DNA of 44,546 bases from Pseudomonadota bacterium (GTDB lineage: Bacteria > Pseudomonadota > Gammaproteobacteria > Eutrophobiales > Eutrophobiaceae), in assembly GCA_013112535.1 (NCBI GenBank), contig JABFGI010000014.1, forward strand, positions 1 to 44,546, given 5' to 3'. Both the position numbers and the translations under genes were made by a program. Position 1 is the first letter of the stretch; each line of letters starts with the position of its first letter. The notes beneath the pieces were generated by a model that did not search any database, was not told the DNA's origin, and saw nothing but the letters and a program-made list of their open reading frames with translations. Below, in pieces: positions 35,722 through 44,440 of this stretch.

Positions 35722-35953
35722 TAAAATCAGTCCTCTATAAATCCGAGAGATTATATTTAAGTAGTTGTTGCAATTATGGTTTTACGGCAGAACCGCTGTT
35801 TTGCAAATTTATACAAATTGTAGTGGAAAAACGGCTCAAAAAACACCATATATTGTGGGATTTAAAGGAAAAAATCGTTGTTTGGTCTATCAACACATAA
35901 ATTAATTATGAAAGTAACGAGAATTTCCAAATAGATAAAGCTAATTACCAAGG

Positions 35954-37435
35954 TCATCCCAATTTTTTTTCCAGCGCGTCACAGTAAGATTTTAAAACTT
36001 TTATACGAGCAAAACGCTTATCGTTCGCCTCGATCAAATTCCATGGGGCATATTCCGTGCTGGTTCGGGTTACCATATCATCGACCGCATCTTCATATTG
36101 ATTCCACATTTTTCGATTACGATAATCTTCTTCTGTAATTTTGTGTTTTTTGTAACTAATTTGTTCGCGTTCCTTAAATCGTCGTTCCTGTTCTTCTTTG
36201 TCGATATGCAGCCAGTATTTCAGAACCAGAACGCCTGCATCAGATAGCTCTTCCTCGAAATCGTTAATTTCGGTATAGGCTCTTAGCCACTCATCTTTTG
36301 TAGCGAAACCTTCAACGCGTTCTACCAACACGCGTCCATACCAACTTCGGTCATAAATTGTTATTTGTCCGGCTTTGGGAACGTGACGCCAGAATCGCCA
36401 TAAATAGTGATGTGCTTTTTCTTCATCAGTTGGAGCCGCGACAGGTATTACTCGATACTGTCTTGCGTCAAGTGCATGCGTTATGCGTCTTATAGCACCA
36501 CCTTTACCTCCCGCATCCCAGCCTTCTAATACCAATGTTGAAGATATACCTTTTAATCTTGCTTCGCGCGCAAGTAAATTTAATTTGCCCTGAAAATTTT
36601 CCAGTTTATTATTGTATTCTTTTTTACTGTATTGCTTACTTAAATCAAGAGAACCAAGCAAGCTCATTTCTTTTTTAATACTGTTGTTGTTTTCTGTTTT
36701 TTCTTTTGAAAACGGTTTTAACTTGCTGTGTTTGATATAAGTATTAATGCGATCAAGAATATGCTCACCAACGGTAACACTGCTGTATTTTATGTCTGAA
36801 CCATCTACAATCAACCACGGACTATGTCCGGTACTTGTTTGACGAATAACACGCTCGGCAATATTAGAAAACTTATCGTAAAGTTTTAAATGTTTAATAT
36901 CTTTTTTCGTAACGCGCCATTTTTTGCCGGGATCTTTTTTGTATGATTTTAATTTTTTCTTTTGATGTTCTTTGCTCATGTGAATCCAGCATTTGATAAT
37001 TAACATGCCATCATCTACTAATTCCCGTTCAATGTTGTTTACGTGTAATAGCTGAGAGTCCAAATCCGCACTGTCGATTTTTTTGTTAATGAATTGTGAA
37101 ATCGGATTGCTATACCATGAGCCAACAAAAATACCTATTTGACCTGTTGCTGGTAATCCCATCCAATAACGCCAATAGGGCGGACGTTTTCTTTCATCTT
37201 CACTTGGTACATCAAAGGCGTGGGTTTGTATTCCTCTTGGGTCCATCCACTCATTTAATAAATTTATTATTTCTCCCTTACCGCCACCATCAACACCGGA
37301 GATAAGGATCAGGACAGGGAAGTTACTCTCGGCCAGTTTGTTTTGAACTTCGAGTAATTGCGTTCTAAGCTCAGGAACGCGTTTTTTATAGATCTCTTTT
37401 TCTAAAGTATGTCCCAGTTCAGCTAGTTCAAACAT
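35954..37435 (-). CDS. Polyphosphate:AMP phosphotransferase (double-domain PPK2)
   Basis: This 493-residue cytosolic enzyme transfers phosphate from polyphosphate to AMP, giving ADP. It has two PPK2 domains. The N-terminal one (about 35-235) has P-loop GVDGGGKGE (47-55) but GSWYSNP in place of the acidic lid motif. The C-terminal one (about 280-490) has GWDAGGKGG (305-313) and the full YDRSWYGRVLVERVEGF, so it is the likely catalytic half. Order and length match P. aeruginosa Pap. I start at ATG 37435 (MFELAELGHT), which has GGAA before it, instead of 48 bases upstream. It is 232 bp upstream of the Sel1 gene on the same strand. Confidence 0.92.
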   Translation of the reverse strand: MFELAELGHTLEKEIYKKRVPELRTQLLEVQNKLAESNFPVLILISGVDGGGKGEIINLLNEWMDPRGIQTHAFDVPSEDERKRPPYWRYWMGLPATGQIGIFVGSWYSNPISQFINKKIDSADLDSQLLHVNNIERELVDDGMLIIKCWIHMSKEHQKKKLKSYKKDPGKKWRVTKKDIKHLKLYDKFSNIAERVIRQTSTGHSPWLIVDGSDIKYSSVTVGEHILDRINTYIKHSKLKPFSKEKTENNNSIKKEMSLLGSLDLSKQYSKKEYNNKLENFQGKLNLLAREARLKGISSTLVLEGWDAGGKGGAIRRITHALDARQYRVIPVAAPTDEEKAHHYLWRFWRHVPKAGQITIYDRSWYGRVLVERVEGFATKDEWLRAYTEINDFEEELSDAGVLVLKYWLHIDKEEQERRFKEREQISYKKHKITEEDYRNRKMWNQYEDAVDDMVTRTSTEYAPWNLIEANDKRFARIKVLKSYCDALEKKLG

Positions 37436-37516
37436 ACGCGTTCCGTAATTTAAATGAATGGTAGATTTAAATAATACTAGCAATCATGCATTCATAATGC
37501 ACTGAATCAGGCTAAA

Positions 37517-37837
37517 TCATGCGAGCAAGCCACCAATGAGAGCGCCAATTAACAATGGTGGTATATAAAAGACGTAAAGTAACAATCCACTGCCAGCAAG
37601 GACTGCTCCGATAACAGGTAAAGTCGTCAGCATTGTTCCGGCAAAAAATAACGCGATGGCAACGACAATTCCTGGAAGTAAAGCAGCAAGTATACCTGCA
37701 AGTATGCCTCCAGCTCGTTTCCCACCAACGATGCCAGCAATTAATGAACCGATACCTGGTAACCAGAATAAAAGAAGGGAAATGATGAACATCCAAAACA
37801 TACCCATGACGATACTGCCGTTACTGTCTTCTGCCAT
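37517..37837 (-). CDS. Small Gly/Ala/Leu-rich membrane protein
   Basis: This 106-residue protein has three or four hydrophobic segments (FWMFIISLLLFWLPGIG, AGGILAGILAALLPGIVVAI, LPVIGAVLAGSGLLLYVFYI) and repeated Gly-zipper-like spacing (GIGSLIAGIVGGKRAGGILAG). The ATG at 37837 is chosen because GGAG sits six bases before it; a GTG 12 bases upstream would overlap that site. Function is unknown; glycine zippers suggest tight helix packing. It lies 81 bp before the PPK2 start on the same strand. Confidence 0.7.
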   Translation of the reverse strand: MAEDSNGSIVMGMFWMFIISLLLFWLPGIGSLIAGIVGGKRAGGILAGILAALLPGIVVAIALFFAGTMLTTLPVIGAVLAGSGLLLYVFYIPPLLIGALIGGLLA

Positions 37838-37939
37838 TTCTATCTCCACTTATTGATTCGATTAATCAAACTCGTTATGTACTGTAGTACAATTTATACT
37901 TTAAATATAATGTGATTCAATACTTTTTATAATATTGCT

Positions 37940-38182
37940 ATGTCTGATAACAATAATCCGGATTTTAAAAAAACTATTGGCATAGTTGCGATCTATTTTG
38001 TACTGCTTATATTAGCTATTCCATGGTATTGGCCAAAAGACAGTGATCTGGTCATTTTGGGATTGCCGGCCTGGGTCTTTGTCGCCATTTTAATATCCTT
38101 ATTCGCGTCAATTTTTACTGCTTTCATTTTGTTACGCTATCCATGGAAGACCGAAATAGATGAACAGTTTTCAAACATTTGA
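37940..38182 (+). CDS. DUF3311-like small membrane subunit of an SSS symporter pair
   Basis: This 80-residue protein has two membrane helices (IGIVAIYFVLLILAIPWYWP, LPAWVFVAILISLFASIFTAFI) and a short basic-acidic tail. Small two-helix proteins of this kind (DUF3311, and DUF997/YhdT beside panF) are commonly encoded directly before sodium:solute symporters. It overlaps the symporter gene by 23 bp, so translation is coupled. Its role may be assembly or stability of the transporter, which is inference. Confidence 0.75.
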   Translation: MSDNNNPDFKKTIGIVAIYFVLLILAIPWYWPKDSDLVILGLPAWVFVAILISLFASIFTAFILLRYPWKTEIDEQFSNI

Positions 38183-39638
38183 TCTAAAAGCCTGGTTATT
38201 TATCAGTATTTATCTGGGCTCGCTTATTATAGTCGGTTTCGTTGGTTTTAAAGCCAGAAAAGAAAACACATTGAAAGATTTTTATCTTGCCGGTAATGGT
38301 TTTGGTCTTGTTGTTATTTTTCTTACGTTATATGCCACACAATATAGCGGCAATACTTTATTCGGTTATTCAGGCAAAACGTACCGTGTTGGATATGCGT
38401 GGATTATGTCCATACACTTCATGACGGCTATTGTTGCTTGTTATATGATATATGCACCACGTTTATATGCCCGTGCAAAAAAATATAATTACATAACGCC
38501 AACTGACTATTTGCAGCATCGCTTTAATTCAAATTGGCTTAATATCATAGCAACTTTAATTATGATTGTTGTCTTAGGAAATTACTTGCTTGCACAACTA
38601 ATGGCGATGGGGCGAGCAATGCAAGGATTAACTTCAATCGACCCTGTACTGGCTTATCAGCAAGGTGTTATTTTATTAACCTTGATTATGGTGATCTATG
38701 GCACGCTTGGTGGCATACGTGCTGTTGCCTGGACCGATGTGATACAAGGTTTGGTCTTGATAGTAGGCTTTATCATATTATTACTTATGCTAATTAAGCA
38801 GTTTGGACCGATATCACTGGCGACCGACACTATTCAACAAATGTCGGGATCAACCAAAGCGAATGTACCGGAAGCCAATCGATTACGTGAATGGTTAAGT
38901 TACATCATTATTGTTGGCTTAGGCTCGACTTTATATCCGCAAGCGATTCAGCGAATCTACGCTGCACGGTCTGAAAAAGTACTAAGGCAAGGGCTGGCTT
39001 TTATGTCGTTTGCACCTTTATTTACAGTGTTGATCGCTGTTATTACCGGTATCTATGCCATTGCCTACATCCCAGGCCTGGAAGGAACAGAATCTGATCA
39101 AGTGCTGACAAGAATGTTGGCAATAGTGCAGGGTGAATCTGTTATGGGTTACTGGCTTGTTGTTATTTTATTTTCTGCAATTTTAGCGGCAATGATGTCA
39201 ACGGCAGATTCAGCCTTACTTTCGATTTCTTCCATGTTGAGCAAGGATATTTATGGACGCTTTATTCAGCCGAATGCTACTGAAGCAAGATTAACGCTTA
39301 TGGGAAAATTGTTTTCATGGGTTTTAATACTATTTTTAGTATGGTTAGCAATTTATTTAAGTGATAAAGCATCGTTGTTAAAATTACTGGATCGTAAGTT
39401 TGATTTATTAATTCAGCTGGTTCCCGCTTTTATGATAAGTATTCATTGGCGCGGGTTGAAAACAACACCAACATTAGTTGGGTTAATCAGTGGCGTTCTA
39501 TTATCACTGTGGTTAGCGTATGGTGGATTTAATTTTGTGCAAAATGGAAAACTATATGGTTTTCATCCTGGGTTGGCAGGACTACTGTTAAACTTTGTTA
39601 TTGCAGTTTCAGGATCGTTGTATTTAAACAAAAAGTAA
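38160..39638 (+). CDS. Sodium:solute symporter (SSS family)
   Basis: This 492-residue protein has about 13 membrane helices and SSS-family motifs: FYLAGNGFG and TLYATQYSGNTLFGYSGKTY near the N-terminus, then YGTLGGIRAVAWTDVIQG and SAILAAMMSTADSALLSISSMLSKD in helix 8, where family members bind Na+. It imports a small organic solute with Na+; the substrate (monocarboxylate, pantothenate or other) cannot be assigned. Its start lies inside the upstream small-subunit gene. Its stop is one base from the convergent K+ channel stop. Confidence 0.9.
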   Translation: MNSFQTFDLKAWLFISIYLGSLIIVGFVGFKARKENTLKDFYLAGNGFGLVVIFLTLYATQYSGNTLFGYSGKTYRVGYAWIMSIHFMTAIVACYMIYAPRLYARAKKYNYITPTDYLQHRFNSNWLNIIATLIMIVVLGNYLLAQLMAMGRAMQGLTSIDPVLAYQQGVILLTLIMVIYGTLGGIRAVAWTDVIQGLVLIVGFIILLLMLIKQFGPISLATDTIQQMSGSTKANVPEANRLREWLSYIIIVGLGSTLYPQAIQRIYAARSEKVLRQGLAFMSFAPLFTVLIAVITGIYAIAYIPGLEGTESDQVLTRMLAIVQGESVMGYWLVVILFSAILAAMMSTADSALLSISSMLSKDIYGRFIQPNATEARLTLMGKLFSWVLILFLVWLAIYLSDKASLLKLLDRKFDLLIQLVPAFMISIHWRGLKTTPTLVGLISGVLLSLWLAYGGFNFVQNGKLYGFHPGLAGLLLNFVIAVSGSLYLNKK

Positions 39639-39639
39639 A

Positions 39640-40062
39640 TCAGGCATTCCTTGTCCATTTGCGATTCATTTCATAATAAGTAAACGACGCAGTCCATGCG
39701 ATTAATACAAGTCCCATTAAAGATTCGACAACAGCAATAGTTCTGCCAGGGCCGATCAATACAATATCTCCATAACCAACAGTTGTATAAGTTGTTCCTG
39801 AAAAATAAAAGATATCGAGAAAGTGTGGATCGGCTAATGAAAAAGCTATCAGGCTGTGTAAATACATATATTGAAGCGCACCTGCAAAAATTAATATTTC
39901 TAATAGGTGAGCGAAAACAGCGAGCATTAATGAAAAAACAATACTGATCGGATGAATACCATGGAATTTAGCAAGGATCTTTGTTGTCAGTAATAAAGCT
40001 GTAAAGTGCAATCCTATAGATAAAATGGCGGCTAAAGTTGTAATCAATGTGATTTTTAGCAT
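39640..40062 (-). CDS. Two-helix potassium channel (KcsA-like pore)
   Basis: This 140-residue protein has N-terminal helices (LITTLAAILSIGLHFTALLL, SIVFSLMLAVFAHLLEILIF), a pore loop and a last helix (TIAVVESLMGLVLIAWTASF). The selectivity filter TTVGYGD (93-99) is intact, which marks a K+ channel. No cytosolic regulatory (RCK or CNBD) domain is present. It starts three bases after the DUF2237 gene on the same strand, and both are probably co-transcribed. It is convergent with the symporter gene, one base apart. Confidence 0.9.
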   Translation of the reverse strand: MLKITLITTLAAILSIGLHFTALLLTTKILAKFHGIHPISIVFSLMLAVFAHLLEILIFAGALQYMYLHSLIAFSLADPHFLDIFYFSGTTYTTVGYGDIVLIGPGRTIAVVESLMGLVLIAWTASFTYYEMNRKWTRNA

Positions 40063-40065
40063 TAG

Positions 40066-40431
40066 TTATCCATCCATGATGGTATGTTTTTCCAATACTT
40101 CAAGCGGTATGTGTTTTAGTGCGGACTCGTGTGTAGAACGCGGTAAAATTTTGGGGGCAACACCGGCTTCCAGTGCTTCTATCCAACGAGGCAAACAAAC
40201 GCACCACCGGTCCCCCGGCTTTAGTCCCGGGAAATCAAATTCTTCTTGTGGTGTTGATAAGTCATTTCCATTTTTTTTTGAAAAGGCTAAAAATTCTTCT
40301 GTCATTTCAGCACAAACGGTATGCATCCCCAAATCTTCATCACAGGTATCGCAGCTACCATCACGAAAAAAACCGGTTGCCAGATCAAGGCAGCAGTCTT
40401 CTAAATCTGTTCCTAAAATATTTTTAGCCAT
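40066..40431 (-). CDS. DUF2237 family protein
   Basis: This 121-residue protein matches DUF2237: NILGTDLEDCCLDLATGFFRDG, then CDTCDEDLGMHTVCAEMT, FLAFSKKNGNDLSTP, DFPGLKPGDRWCVCLPRW and a C-terminal LEVLEKHTI. It contains eight cysteines, several conserved in the family. Function is unknown; it is soluble with no signal peptide. It heads a two-gene unit with the K+ channel. Confidence 0.9.
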   Translation of the reverse strand: MAKNILGTDLEDCCLDLATGFFRDGSCDTCDEDLGMHTVCAEMTEEFLAFSKKNGNDLSTPQEEFDFPGLKPGDRWCVCLPRWIEALEAGVAPKILPRSTHESALKHIPLEVLEKHTIMDG

Positions 40432-40550
40432 ACTATTTATATGTATGAAAAAGTTTAAATAATGAGTATAACCATAATTAACTCAATTTTTTAATGATAT
40501 ATAATCTAATTAATACAAATATATATAATAAGACTTGTAAAATTTAAGTT

Positions 40551-41222
40551 ATGAAGAAGATACAGATTACTCATTTCTCTGATGTGTTATGTGTGTGGGC
40601 CTATGTTTCGCAAATACGTATTAACGAGCTCATTGATAATTTTGGCAAAGATATTGAAATTGAATTTTTATTTTTTCCTGTATTTGGCAATAGCCTGCCA
40701 AAAATTGACAAGCAGTGGGAAAGTAAAGGGGGAAGAAAAGCCTATAGTGAACATGTGCTAGGTGTCGTTGAGCAATTTGGTCATTTACCCGTCAACAGTA
40801 GCATATGGCTCGAAGAACCACCGGTTTCATCGATTCCAAGCCACCTCTATTTATGTGCTGCACAATTAGCCGAGAAAGAGGGCAAGATAGATAAGGGTGT
40901 TTTTACAGACCTTGTCTGGCAAGTACGACATGCCTTTTTTGCAGAAGCGAGAGATATTTCAAATATTACTGTGCTTAGAGAAATTGTTGAAGAGAAAAAG
41001 GTATCAGTTTCAGAACTTGAGTCTTATGTTGAGAATGGTAAAGCTTACGCAGCACTAAGCGAACATATACAACGTGCGGTAGAGGGTAATGTGAGAGCGA
41101 GTCCAACATTGACATTTAACGAAGATAGGCAGCGTTTGACCGGTAATGTCGGTTACCGAATTATTGAAGCGAACGTCCGTGAGTTATTAGAACGTCCTGA
41201 AGCACAGCAAACATGGTGCTAA
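40551..41222 (+). CDS. DsbA-family thioredoxin-fold protein with single active-site Cys
   Basis: This 223-residue cytosolic protein has a DsbA/FrnE-like fold. The active-site segment reads SDVLCVWAYV, so Cys14 is kept but the second Cys of CxxC is Ala17. The cis-proline loop (RASPTLTFN, Pro185) and an inserted helical domain are present. The C-terminus ends TWC. A monothiol site suits glutathione-dependent or kappa-GST/isomerase-like chemistry more than dithiol oxidation (inference). It lies upstream of the YeeE/YedE sulfur genes on the same strand (29 bp) and may be co-transcribed. Confidence 0.8.
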   Translation: MKKIQITHFSDVLCVWAYVSQIRINELIDNFGKDIEIEFLFFPVFGNSLPKIDKQWESKGGRKAYSEHVLGVVEQFGHLPVNSSIWLEEPPVSSIPSHLYLCAAQLAEKEGKIDKGVFTDLVWQVRHAFFAEARDISNITVLREIVEEKKVSVSELESYVENGKAYAALSEHIQRAVEGNVRASPTLTFNEDRQRLTGNVGYRIIEANVRELLERPEAQQTWC

Positions 41223-41251
41223 TTATTTTATTTGGTTAATACTGTAACGAA

Positions 41252-41671
41252 ATGGAAACTAACTGGTTAGGTGGGATTTTTGGTGGCGCGTTAATAGGGT
41301 TGTCAGCCGTTTTAATGTTGCTGTTTAATGGCCGTATAACAGGCATCTCAGGTATTGTTGGTTCTTTACTGGTTAATCAATCTTTTAGTGAACGTTTATG
41401 GCGAGCGTTGTTTATTTTAGGCTTGTTAATTGGTGCGGCTATTTATATTACAATTCATGGTGAATTAGAACTTCACCTTCAAGCCAGTCGTTCACTTTTG
41501 ATTTTGTCTGGGTTATTGGTTGGAATTGGAACTAACCTCGGTTCCGGCTGTACTTCCGGGCACGGCGTATGTGGTATTGCTAGGTTATCAAAACGTTCGA
41601 TAACCGCAACATTGATTTTTATAGGTGTCGCCATGTTAACTGTCTTCATCAAACAAAAACTTGGGCTATGA
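41252..41671 (+). CDS. YeeE/YedE family sulfur transporter, first half
   Basis: This 139-residue membrane protein has about four helices and the family motif GSGCTSGHGVCGIARLSKRS (Cys100, Cys107). In full-length YeeE/TsuA such cysteines lie in the pore that passes thiosulfate. Here the transporter is split into two proteins. Its TGA overlaps the ATG of the next gene (ATGA), so both halves are made together. It is likely an importer of thiosulfate or another reduced sulfur species; the substrate is inferred from the family. Confidence 0.88.
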   Translation: METNWLGGIFGGALIGLSAVLMLLFNGRITGISGIVGSLLVNQSFSERLWRALFILGLLIGAAIYITIHGELELHLQASRSLLILSGLLVGIGTNLGSGCTSGHGVCGIARLSKRSITATLIFIGVAMLTVFIKQKLGL

Positions 41672-42093
41672 AGAATAATTTAATGTCACTGATAGCAGGA
41701 ATACTTTTTGGTCTGGGTTTATGTCTGTCAGAAATGGTTGATCCGGCTCGGGTCATAGGGTTTCTGGATATAACAGGGGATTGGGATCCAACACTGGCAC
41801 TGGTCATGGCAAGTGCTTTAATGATTACATTCCCTTCGTTCTGGTTTATTTTGAAACGACATCAACCCGTTTGTGCGGACAAGTTTTCATTACCCGATAA
41901 AAAAGATATTGATTCACCTCTCGTCATTGGTGCCAGCTTGTTCGGGATCGGTTGGGGACTGGGCGGGTTTTGTCCAGGTCCGGCAATAACTGCATTGGTA
42001 ACATTATCACCGGATGTAGTGTTATTTGTGTTAGCAATGTTGACTGGTTATTATCTGATTTATCTTGTAAAACAAGATAAAGTAATCAAATAG
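41668..42093 (+). CDS. YeeE/YedE family sulfur transporter, second half (DUF6691-like)
   Basis: This 141-residue membrane partner of the preceding gene has four helices, GLGLCLSEMVDPARVIGFLD near the start and GLGGFCPGPAIT (Cys102) near the end. This is the second pseudo-symmetric half of a YeeE-type transporter. It is encoded in an ATGA overlap with the first half. The complex should sit in the inner membrane. Together with the DsbA-like protein upstream it forms a small thiol/sulfur group. Confidence 0.88.
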   Translation: MKNNLMSLIAGILFGLGLCLSEMVDPARVIGFLDITGDWDPTLALVMASALMITFPSFWFILKRHQPVCADKFSLPDKKDIDSPLVIGASLFGIGWGLGGFCPGPAITALVTLSPDVVLFVLAMLTGYYLIYLVKQDKVIK

Positions 42094-42128
42094 CTTTAGA
42101 AACAACAAAGATTCGAAAAAGTAATTAG

Positions 42129-43421
42129 ATGAACACACCCGAACTTCTTTCCCCGGCCGGATCACTCAAACATATGCGTTATGCTTTTGCGTATGGTGCT
42201 GATGCTGTTTATGCCGGACAACCACGGTATAGCCTGCGCGTTCGTAATAATGAATTCACCGTTGAAAAATTACAGCAAGCAATTAGTGAAGCTCATGCTG
42301 CACAAAAGAAATTTTTCATTGCCAGTAATTTATTGCCGCACGATAACAAAGTAAAAAATTATTTGCGCGATATGACGCCTATTATTGAGATGCAACCAGA
42401 TGCATTGATCATGGCTGATCCGGGATTGATTATGTTAGTCAGGGAAAAATGGCCAGAGATACCTGTCCATCTTTCGGTTCAGGCTAATACGCTAAATTCA
42501 GCTGCCATAAAATTCTGGCAATCTATCGGCCTTACGCGAGTCATCTTATCGCGTGAATTATCAATAGACGAGATTGAACGAATACGCCAGCAATGCCCGG
42601 ATATGGAACTGGAAGTCTTTGTTCATGGCGCATTATGTATTGCTTTCTCCGGACGTTGTTTGTTGTCAGGTTATTTTAATCATCGCGATGCAAATCAGGG
42701 TGCCTGTACCAATTCATGTCGTTGGAAATATGATTTGCATGATGCACAAGAAAACGAAACAGGTGAGTATGAAAAAACATGTTCCCCAAATCAGGAAAGT
42801 GCCTATTTACTTGAAGAACGTGAAAGACCTGATGAATTAATGCCGATAGAAGAAGATGAACACGGCACCTATATAATGAACTCTAAAGACCTGCGCGCTG
42901 TGCAGCATGTACAGCGATTGACAGAAATAGGTGTAGATTCACTCAAGATTGAAGGGCGTACCAAATCCTATTTTTATGCTGCAAGAACGGCACAGATTTA
43001 TCGACAAGCTATCGATGATACGGTTGCCGGTCGTCCTTTTAATTTTGCTTTAATGGAATCGTTAGACGGACTGGCAAACAGAGGATACACAGAAGGTTTT
43101 TATCGTCGGCATGTCCCGGAAGATTACCAGAACTATAAATCCGGTAATTCTAATAATTATACGCAGCGTTTTGTTGGCGAACCTGTCTCCCATAATTCTG
43201 AAAAAGGAATGTTGCAGATAGAAGTAAAAAATAAAGTGAAGGTCGGTGATCAAGTAGAATTGATGTTACCTGAAGGAAGTCGGAAGTTTACGCTTGAGTA
43301 TATGGAAGACAAACAGGGGCAATCAATAGATGTCGCACCGGGTTCAGGACTTCAGGTCTGGATCAAGATTCCAGCCGATATCAATCCTGAATATGGTTTA
43401 CTAATAGCAGATACAAATTAA
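42129..43421 (+). CDS. trhP: tRNA 5-hydroxyuridine synthesis protein TrhP (U32 peptidase family, YegQ)
   Basis: This 430-residue protein has the U32 signature EVFVHGALCIAFSGRCLLS and cysteines 170, 177, 193 and 197 that bind an Fe-S cluster in the family. It opens PELLSPAGSLKHMRYAFAYG and has the SLKIEGRTKSYFYAA stretch of YegQ proteins. In E. coli TrhP makes ho5U at tRNA wobble U34 with prephenate-derived chemistry, despite its old peptidase name. It lies 35 bp after the sulfur transporter pair and 12 bp before the SRAP gene. Confidence 0.9.
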   Translation: MNTPELLSPAGSLKHMRYAFAYGADAVYAGQPRYSLRVRNNEFTVEKLQQAISEAHAAQKKFFIASNLLPHDNKVKNYLRDMTPIIEMQPDALIMADPGLIMLVREKWPEIPVHLSVQANTLNSAAIKFWQSIGLTRVILSRELSIDEIERIRQQCPDMELEVFVHGALCIAFSGRCLLSGYFNHRDANQGACTNSCRWKYDLHDAQENETGEYEKTCSPNQESAYLLEERERPDELMPIEEDEHGTYIMNSKDLRAVQHVQRLTEIGVDSLKIEGRTKSYFYAARTAQIYRQAIDDTVAGRPFNFALMESLDGLANRGYTEGFYRRHVPEDYQNYKSGNSNNYTQRFVGEPVSHNSEKGMLQIEVKNKVKVGDQVELMLPEGSRKFTLEYMEDKQGQSIDVAPGSGLQVWIKIPADINPEYGLLIADTN

Positions 43422-43433
43422 TTATTTAGTTTT

Positions 43434-44063
43434 ATGTGCGGCCGATTTTATCTTGATAAAAGTAAGGCGAATATAGCTAAACACTTTGCTGTGCATGAAC
43501 CCGAAGAAACTAAAAGCAGTTTCAATATTACGCCGTCTCAAGTCTGTTCGGTTGTCAGGTTAAATGATAATAAAAAAGAATTGGCCAAGCTTAACTGGGG
43601 ATTAGTGCCGTCCTGGGCCAAGTCTGATATTAAAATAAAACCGATCAATGCCAAGGCGGAAACAATAAGAGAAAAGCCTTATTTTCGTTCAGCTTATAAA
43701 AAACAACGTTGCATTATTCCTGCTTCCGGTTTTTATGAATGGAAGGGCAGTAAAGGACATAAACAACCGTATTGTATTTATCCATTGAATGATCCTTGTT
43801 TTGGTTTCGCTGGCTTATGGGAAAAGAATGAAGAGCTAGAAACCTTTACCATCATAACCACTGAAGCAAATACTTTGATGAGCGAAATTCACCATCGAAT
43901 GCCCGTTATACTAAATACAAAAGATTACGATACATGGTTGCAAGAAGGTGACTATGAATTATTAAAACCTTGTCCCAGTGAAGAGATGGAATATCATTTG
44001 ATTTCATCAGCCGTTAATAAACCGAGTAATAATAGTGTTGATTTAATTAACTTTGTAGAATGA
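43434..44063 (+). CDS. SRAP domain protein (HMCES/YedK-like abasic-site shield)
   Basis: This 209-residue protein has the catalytic Cys directly after the initiator Met (MCGRF), Asn72 (PINAKAET), Glu102 (SGFYEWKG) and His154 (HHRMPVIL). These are the four residues SRAP proteins use to crosslink abasic sites in single-stranded DNA and to reverse the crosslink. It protects replication forks from strand breaks at abasic sites. Length fits the family (about 220). Its stop overlaps the start of a small unknown gene (ATGA). Confidence 0.93.
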   Translation: MCGRFYLDKSKANIAKHFAVHEPEETKSSFNITPSQVCSVVRLNDNKKELAKLNWGLVPSWAKSDIKIKPINAKAETIREKPYFRSAYKKQRCIIPASGFYEWKGSKGHKQPYCIYPLNDPCFGFAGLWEKNEELETFTIITTEANTLMSEIHHRMPVILNTKDYDTWLQEGDYELLKPCPSEEMEYHLISSAVNKPSNNSVDLINFVE

Positions 44064-44440
44064 AACTAAAATATCTCGATAAACGGAATTATAGAATGCT
44101 AGTTCCGAAGCAATTACATGTTCCAGAAATAACTGAGGAAATTGAAACATTCTTATTAGAACTTAATGCAAGCGATAAACTTTCAGGCTTAACTGATAAA
44201 TTAATAAAACGTAATCAAAACTCTTATGGTCAGAGGACATGGCAAAGATATTATCCTGTAGATGTTGATTTTAGTTTATTCGTCAACAATATTAAGTGTA
44301 CAAAAAATACTGGCGCTTTTCCTCAGAAAAGACCTCCTGGATTACAACGCGTTATCATGCATTTTAGAATAAAGACTACAAAAGGACATGAATACGATTA
44401 TAAAGTACCTATGCAAAGTTGTAACCCTCCCTTAAACTAG
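44060..44440 (+). CDS. Uncharacterised 126-residue protein coupled to the SRAP gene
   Basis: I do not recognise this protein. It is basic, soluble and without signal or membrane segments. The first half is helical (EITEEIETFLLELNASDKLS). The second half looks beta-rich with aromatic and basic residues (YYPVDVDFSLFV, GLQRVIMHFRIKT) and two Cys (79, 121). The ATGA overlap with the SRAP gene shows translational coupling, so a nucleic-acid role is possible but unproven. The IS3-family element begins soon after its stop. Confidence 0.6.
   Translation: MKLKYLDKRNYRMLVPKQLHVPEITEEIETFLLELNASDKLSGLTDKLIKRNQNSYGQRTWQRYYPVDVDFSLFVNNIKCTKNTGAFPQKRPPGLQRVIMHFRIKTTKGHEYDYKVPMQSCNPPLN

Noticed and set aside
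37512..37796. Cys/His/Trp-rich 94-residue frame overlapping the small membrane protein
   Set aside because: Alternative frame of the better supported gene at 37517-37837, which has a good Shine-Dalgarno and membrane-protein composition.
40025..40462. 145-residue plus-strand open frame opposite the DUF2237 and K+ channel genes
   Set aside because: Both minus-strand genes are clear family members; the antisense frame has no recognisable features.
42129..43421. Secreted or collagenase-type peptidase (U32 label)
   Set aside because: No signal peptide; cysteine pattern and sequence match the YegQ/TrhP tRNA-modification subgroup.
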